Made by a program: the position numbers and the translations under genes
NCBI GenBank assembly: GCA_050950205.1
Contig: JBMNHF010000001.1
Location: forward strand, 1 to 60,119
DNA from: WRAV01 sp050950205
Lineage (GTDB): Bacteria; Bacillota; Clostridia; Oscillospirales; Ruminococcaceae
Length of the DNA: 60,119 bases
Direction of reading: 5' to 3'
The notes under the pieces: model-generated
Told to the model about the DNA's origin: nothing
What the model saw: only the letters and a program-made list of their open reading frames with translations
Database searches by the model: none
Shown: positions 58,531 to 60,119 of the stretch, one piece after another
How positions within the stretch are numbered: position 1 is the stretch's first letter
How the letters are laid out: every line of letters starts with the position of its first letter

Positions 58531-60051
58531 TTATACCAACAGGCTCTTTCCGGTCATCTCAGCAGGCTGAGGCAATCCCATCAATTCCAGCAGGGTGGGA
58601 GCCAAGTCGGCCAGACGGCCTGTCATGGGCTCGGCCAACTTGCGATCGCCAATTCCCACAGCAATGAGAGGCACCGGATTGGTGGTGTGGGCGGTAAAGG
58701 CGGAGCCATCCGGCTCGTACATCTGGTCGGCGTTGCCGTGGTCTGCCGTAATGAGAGCTTTGCCCCCCATGGCAATCACCCGGTCAATCACCTTGCCCAT
58801 GCAGGTATCTACTGCTTCCACTGCCTTGACAGCAGCCTCGAAGACACCGGTGTGACCTACCATGTCGCAGTTGGCATAATTGAGGATGATCACATCATAC
58901 TTGCCGGTAGAAAGCCGCTCCAGCAACTCCTCGGTCACCTCGTAGGCGCTCATTTCCGGCTTGAGGTCGTAGGTAGCCACCTTGGGAGAGGGCACCAGGC
59001 AACGGTCCTCTCCTTCAAAAGGAGCCTCCACCCCGCCGTTAAAGAAAAAGGTGACGTGGGCATATTTTTCGGTTTCGGCAATCCGCAGTTGGGTAAGCCC
59101 CTGTTCGCTGACGTATTTGCCAAAGACGTTGTCCAGACTCTGGGGCCGATAGGCAACCAGAACGTTGGGCATGGTGGCATCGTACTGGGTCATGCAGACA
59201 TAGGTAAGCTTGGGGAAAGAGCGGCGTTTAAAGCCGTCGAAGTCGGGATCCACCAGCGCACGGGTAATCTCCCGGGCCCGGTCCGGACGGAAATTGAAGA
59301 AGATGACCGAATCGCCCTCGGCAATTCCCACCCCCTGAATGCAGACGGTTGGAATCACAAATTCATCGGTAATGCCGGCATCATAGCTTGTTTGCATCAC
59401 TTCATCGGTGCGGGCAGAGATGTTGCCTTCCCCATACACCATGGCGGCATAAGCCTTTTCTACCCGATCCCAACGGTTGTCCCGATCCATGGCATAGTAG
59501 CGCCCGATGATGGTGGCAATTTTGCCTACTCCAATTTCCTGGCATTTTTCCTGCAGCTGTGCAATAAAATCCTTGCCAGAGTTGGGGGGAACGTCCCGGC
59601 CATCCATCAAACAGTGGATGTAGACCTTTTCCAACCCATGGCGCTTGGCCAGCTCCAACAGAGCATAGAGATGGGTGTTGTGGCTGTGCACACCGCCATC
59701 CGACAAAAGGCCGATGAGATGAAGGGCACTGCTCTTCTTCTTACAGTTTTCGATCGCCTCCAGCAGAGCGGGATTTTCAAAAAAGTCGCCGTCTTGAATG
59801 CTCTTGGAGATTCGGGTCAGCTCCTGGTAGACAATTCGGCCTGCGCCGATATTGGTATGACCCACTTCGGAGTTGCCCATCTGACCATCGGGAAGACCCA
59901 CATCCATACCGGAAGCGCCGATTAGGGTGTGAGGGTATTGATGCAGAAGCCGTTCTAAATTAGGGGTTTTTGCTGCCTGGACTGCATTGCCGTAATCGCT
60001 GTCGTTATAGCCAAAGCCATCCAGAATCATCAGCAGGGTTGGCGCTTTCAT
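58531..60051 (-). CDS. gpmI: 2,3-bisphosphoglycerate-independent phosphoglycerate mutase
   Basis: The 506-residue Mn2+ enzyme of glycolysis has the metal Asp11 in MILDGFG, the phosphoserine nucleophile Ser61 in GQMGNSEVGH, the RVGHTNIGAGR-like segment after it, HCLMDGRDVPP, and the late metal site ITADHGNADQM with AHTTNPVP. GAGGTG lies upstream of the ATG. It is a single gene with its own terminator, located 31 bp downstream of a tRNA gene. Confidence 0.97.
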   Translation of the reverse strand: MKAPTLLMILDGFGYNDSDYGNAVQAAKTPNLERLLHQYPHTLIGASGMDVGLPDGQMGNSEVGHTNIGAGRIVYQELTRISKSIQDGDFFENPALLEAIENCKKKSSALHLIGLLSDGGVHSHNTHLYALLELAKRHGLEKVYIHCLMDGRDVPPNSGKDFIAQLQEKCQEIGVGKIATIIGRYYAMDRDNRWDRVEKAYAAMVYGEGNISARTDEVMQTSYDAGITDEFVIPTVCIQGVGIAEGDSVIFFNFRPDRAREITRALVDPDFDGFKRRSFPKLTYVCMTQYDATMPNVLVAYRPQSLDNVFGKYVSEQGLTQLRIAETEKYAHVTFFFNGGVEAPFEGEDRCLVPSPKVATYDLKPEMSAYEVTEELLERLSTGKYDVIILNYANCDMVGHTGVFEAAVKAVEAVDTCMGKVIDRVIAMGGKALITADHGNADQMYEPDGSAFTAHTTNPVPLIAVGIGDRKLAEPMTGRLADLAPTLLELMGLPQPAEMTGKSLLV

Positions 60052-60082
60052 TCGGGTCTACACCTCATTTTAAGTGCTGTAG

Positions 60083-60119
60083 TGGTGCGGATGACAGGAA
60101 TCGAACCTGCACGTCGGGG
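60083..60119 (-). tRNA. 3' part of a tRNA, probably tRNA-Leu (cut by the window edge)
   Basis: On the minus strand the sequence gives the end of a variable arm (CCCCGACGT), a T-arm with the GGTTCGATTCC core, an acceptor strand CATCCGC, discriminator A and encoded CCA. The deduced 5' acceptor would be GCGGATG, which is typical of leucine tRNAs, and the GACGT before the T-arm fits a long class II variable arm. The anticodon is outside the window, so the identity is inferred. Confidence 0.75.

Noticed and set aside
58462..59925. A 487-codon open frame opposite gpmI.
   Set aside because: It is a shadow of gpmI, and would also run across the gpmI terminator.
1..60119. CRISPR arrays, insertion sequences, phage genes or plasmid functions.
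   Set aside because: No regularly spaced repeats, transposases, integrases or replication proteins were found in any frame. TraX alone is not evidence of a conjugative element because chromosomal homologues are common.

Overview
The window is ordinary chromosomal DNA of an anaerobic, Gram-positive, spore-lineage Firmicute (class Clostridia, probably near the butyrate-forming Oscillospiraceae/Lachnospiraceae). Evidence for this: an Rnf ferredoxin:NAD+ complex, an adenosylcobalamin-dependent ribonucleotide reductase, CtsR/ClpC, a YlmC/YmxH sporulation-family protein, an SLH-domain surface protein, phosphate butyryltransferase plus butyrate kinase, and Na+-pump decarboxylase subunits. Shine-Dalgarno sites are strong, and TTG/GTG starts are frequent. 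I see no phage, insertion sequence, integrase or CRISPR array.

Layout. 1-5 kb (all minus): the N-terminus of a lipoprotein, an SLC13-type anion transporter, aroD, aroE and a LysR regulator. 5-8.6 kb: a ctsR-mcsA-clpC stress operon with a good CtsR operator but no mcsB. 8.7-15.2 kb: a rhomboid-like protein without catalytic residues, then rnfCDGEAB preceded by a Gx-transporter gene and a strong promoter. 15.5-21.8 kb: a CD1247-type zinc protein, efp, a small protein, nrdJ, yjbQ-exoA, and mntP behind a yybP-ykoY (Mn2+) riboswitch with a terminator. 21.9-26 kb: envelope genes (M15 peptidase lipoprotein, SLH protein, and a WG-repeat membrane protein with a structured leader).

26.2-40.7 kb is the most interesting part, a citrate island. 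A plus-strand run carries two membrane proteins (AbrB-family, PsiE-like) and citDEFC-citXG, the complete citrate lyase with its maturation enzymes. It meets a minus-strand block holding a second TctC-like binding protein overlapping a Cache-domain hybrid histidine kinase, then a tctCBA tripartite transporter, with an OmpR-type response regulator divergent from tctC. The likely logic is: sense a tricarboxylate outside the cell, import it through TctABC, and cleave it to acetate and oxaloacetate. The Na+-pumping oxaloacetate decarboxylase-type subunits (oadG, oadB) lie apart at 54.7-56.3 kb without an alpha subunit.

40.8-60.1 kb: a Ca2+-type P-type ATPase, a surface-acetylation set (TraX, DHHW, MBOAT), ylmC, pyrophosphatase, a PLP lyase, a solitary murD, two M42 aminopeptidases, an iron alcohol dehydrogenase, oadGB, ptb-buk, gpmI and the 3' end of a tRNA, probably tRNA-Leu. 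With Rnf, the decarboxylase subunits and several probably Na+-coupled transporters, the window suggests ion-gradient energy conservation coupled to organic-acid fermentation ending in butyrate (inference).
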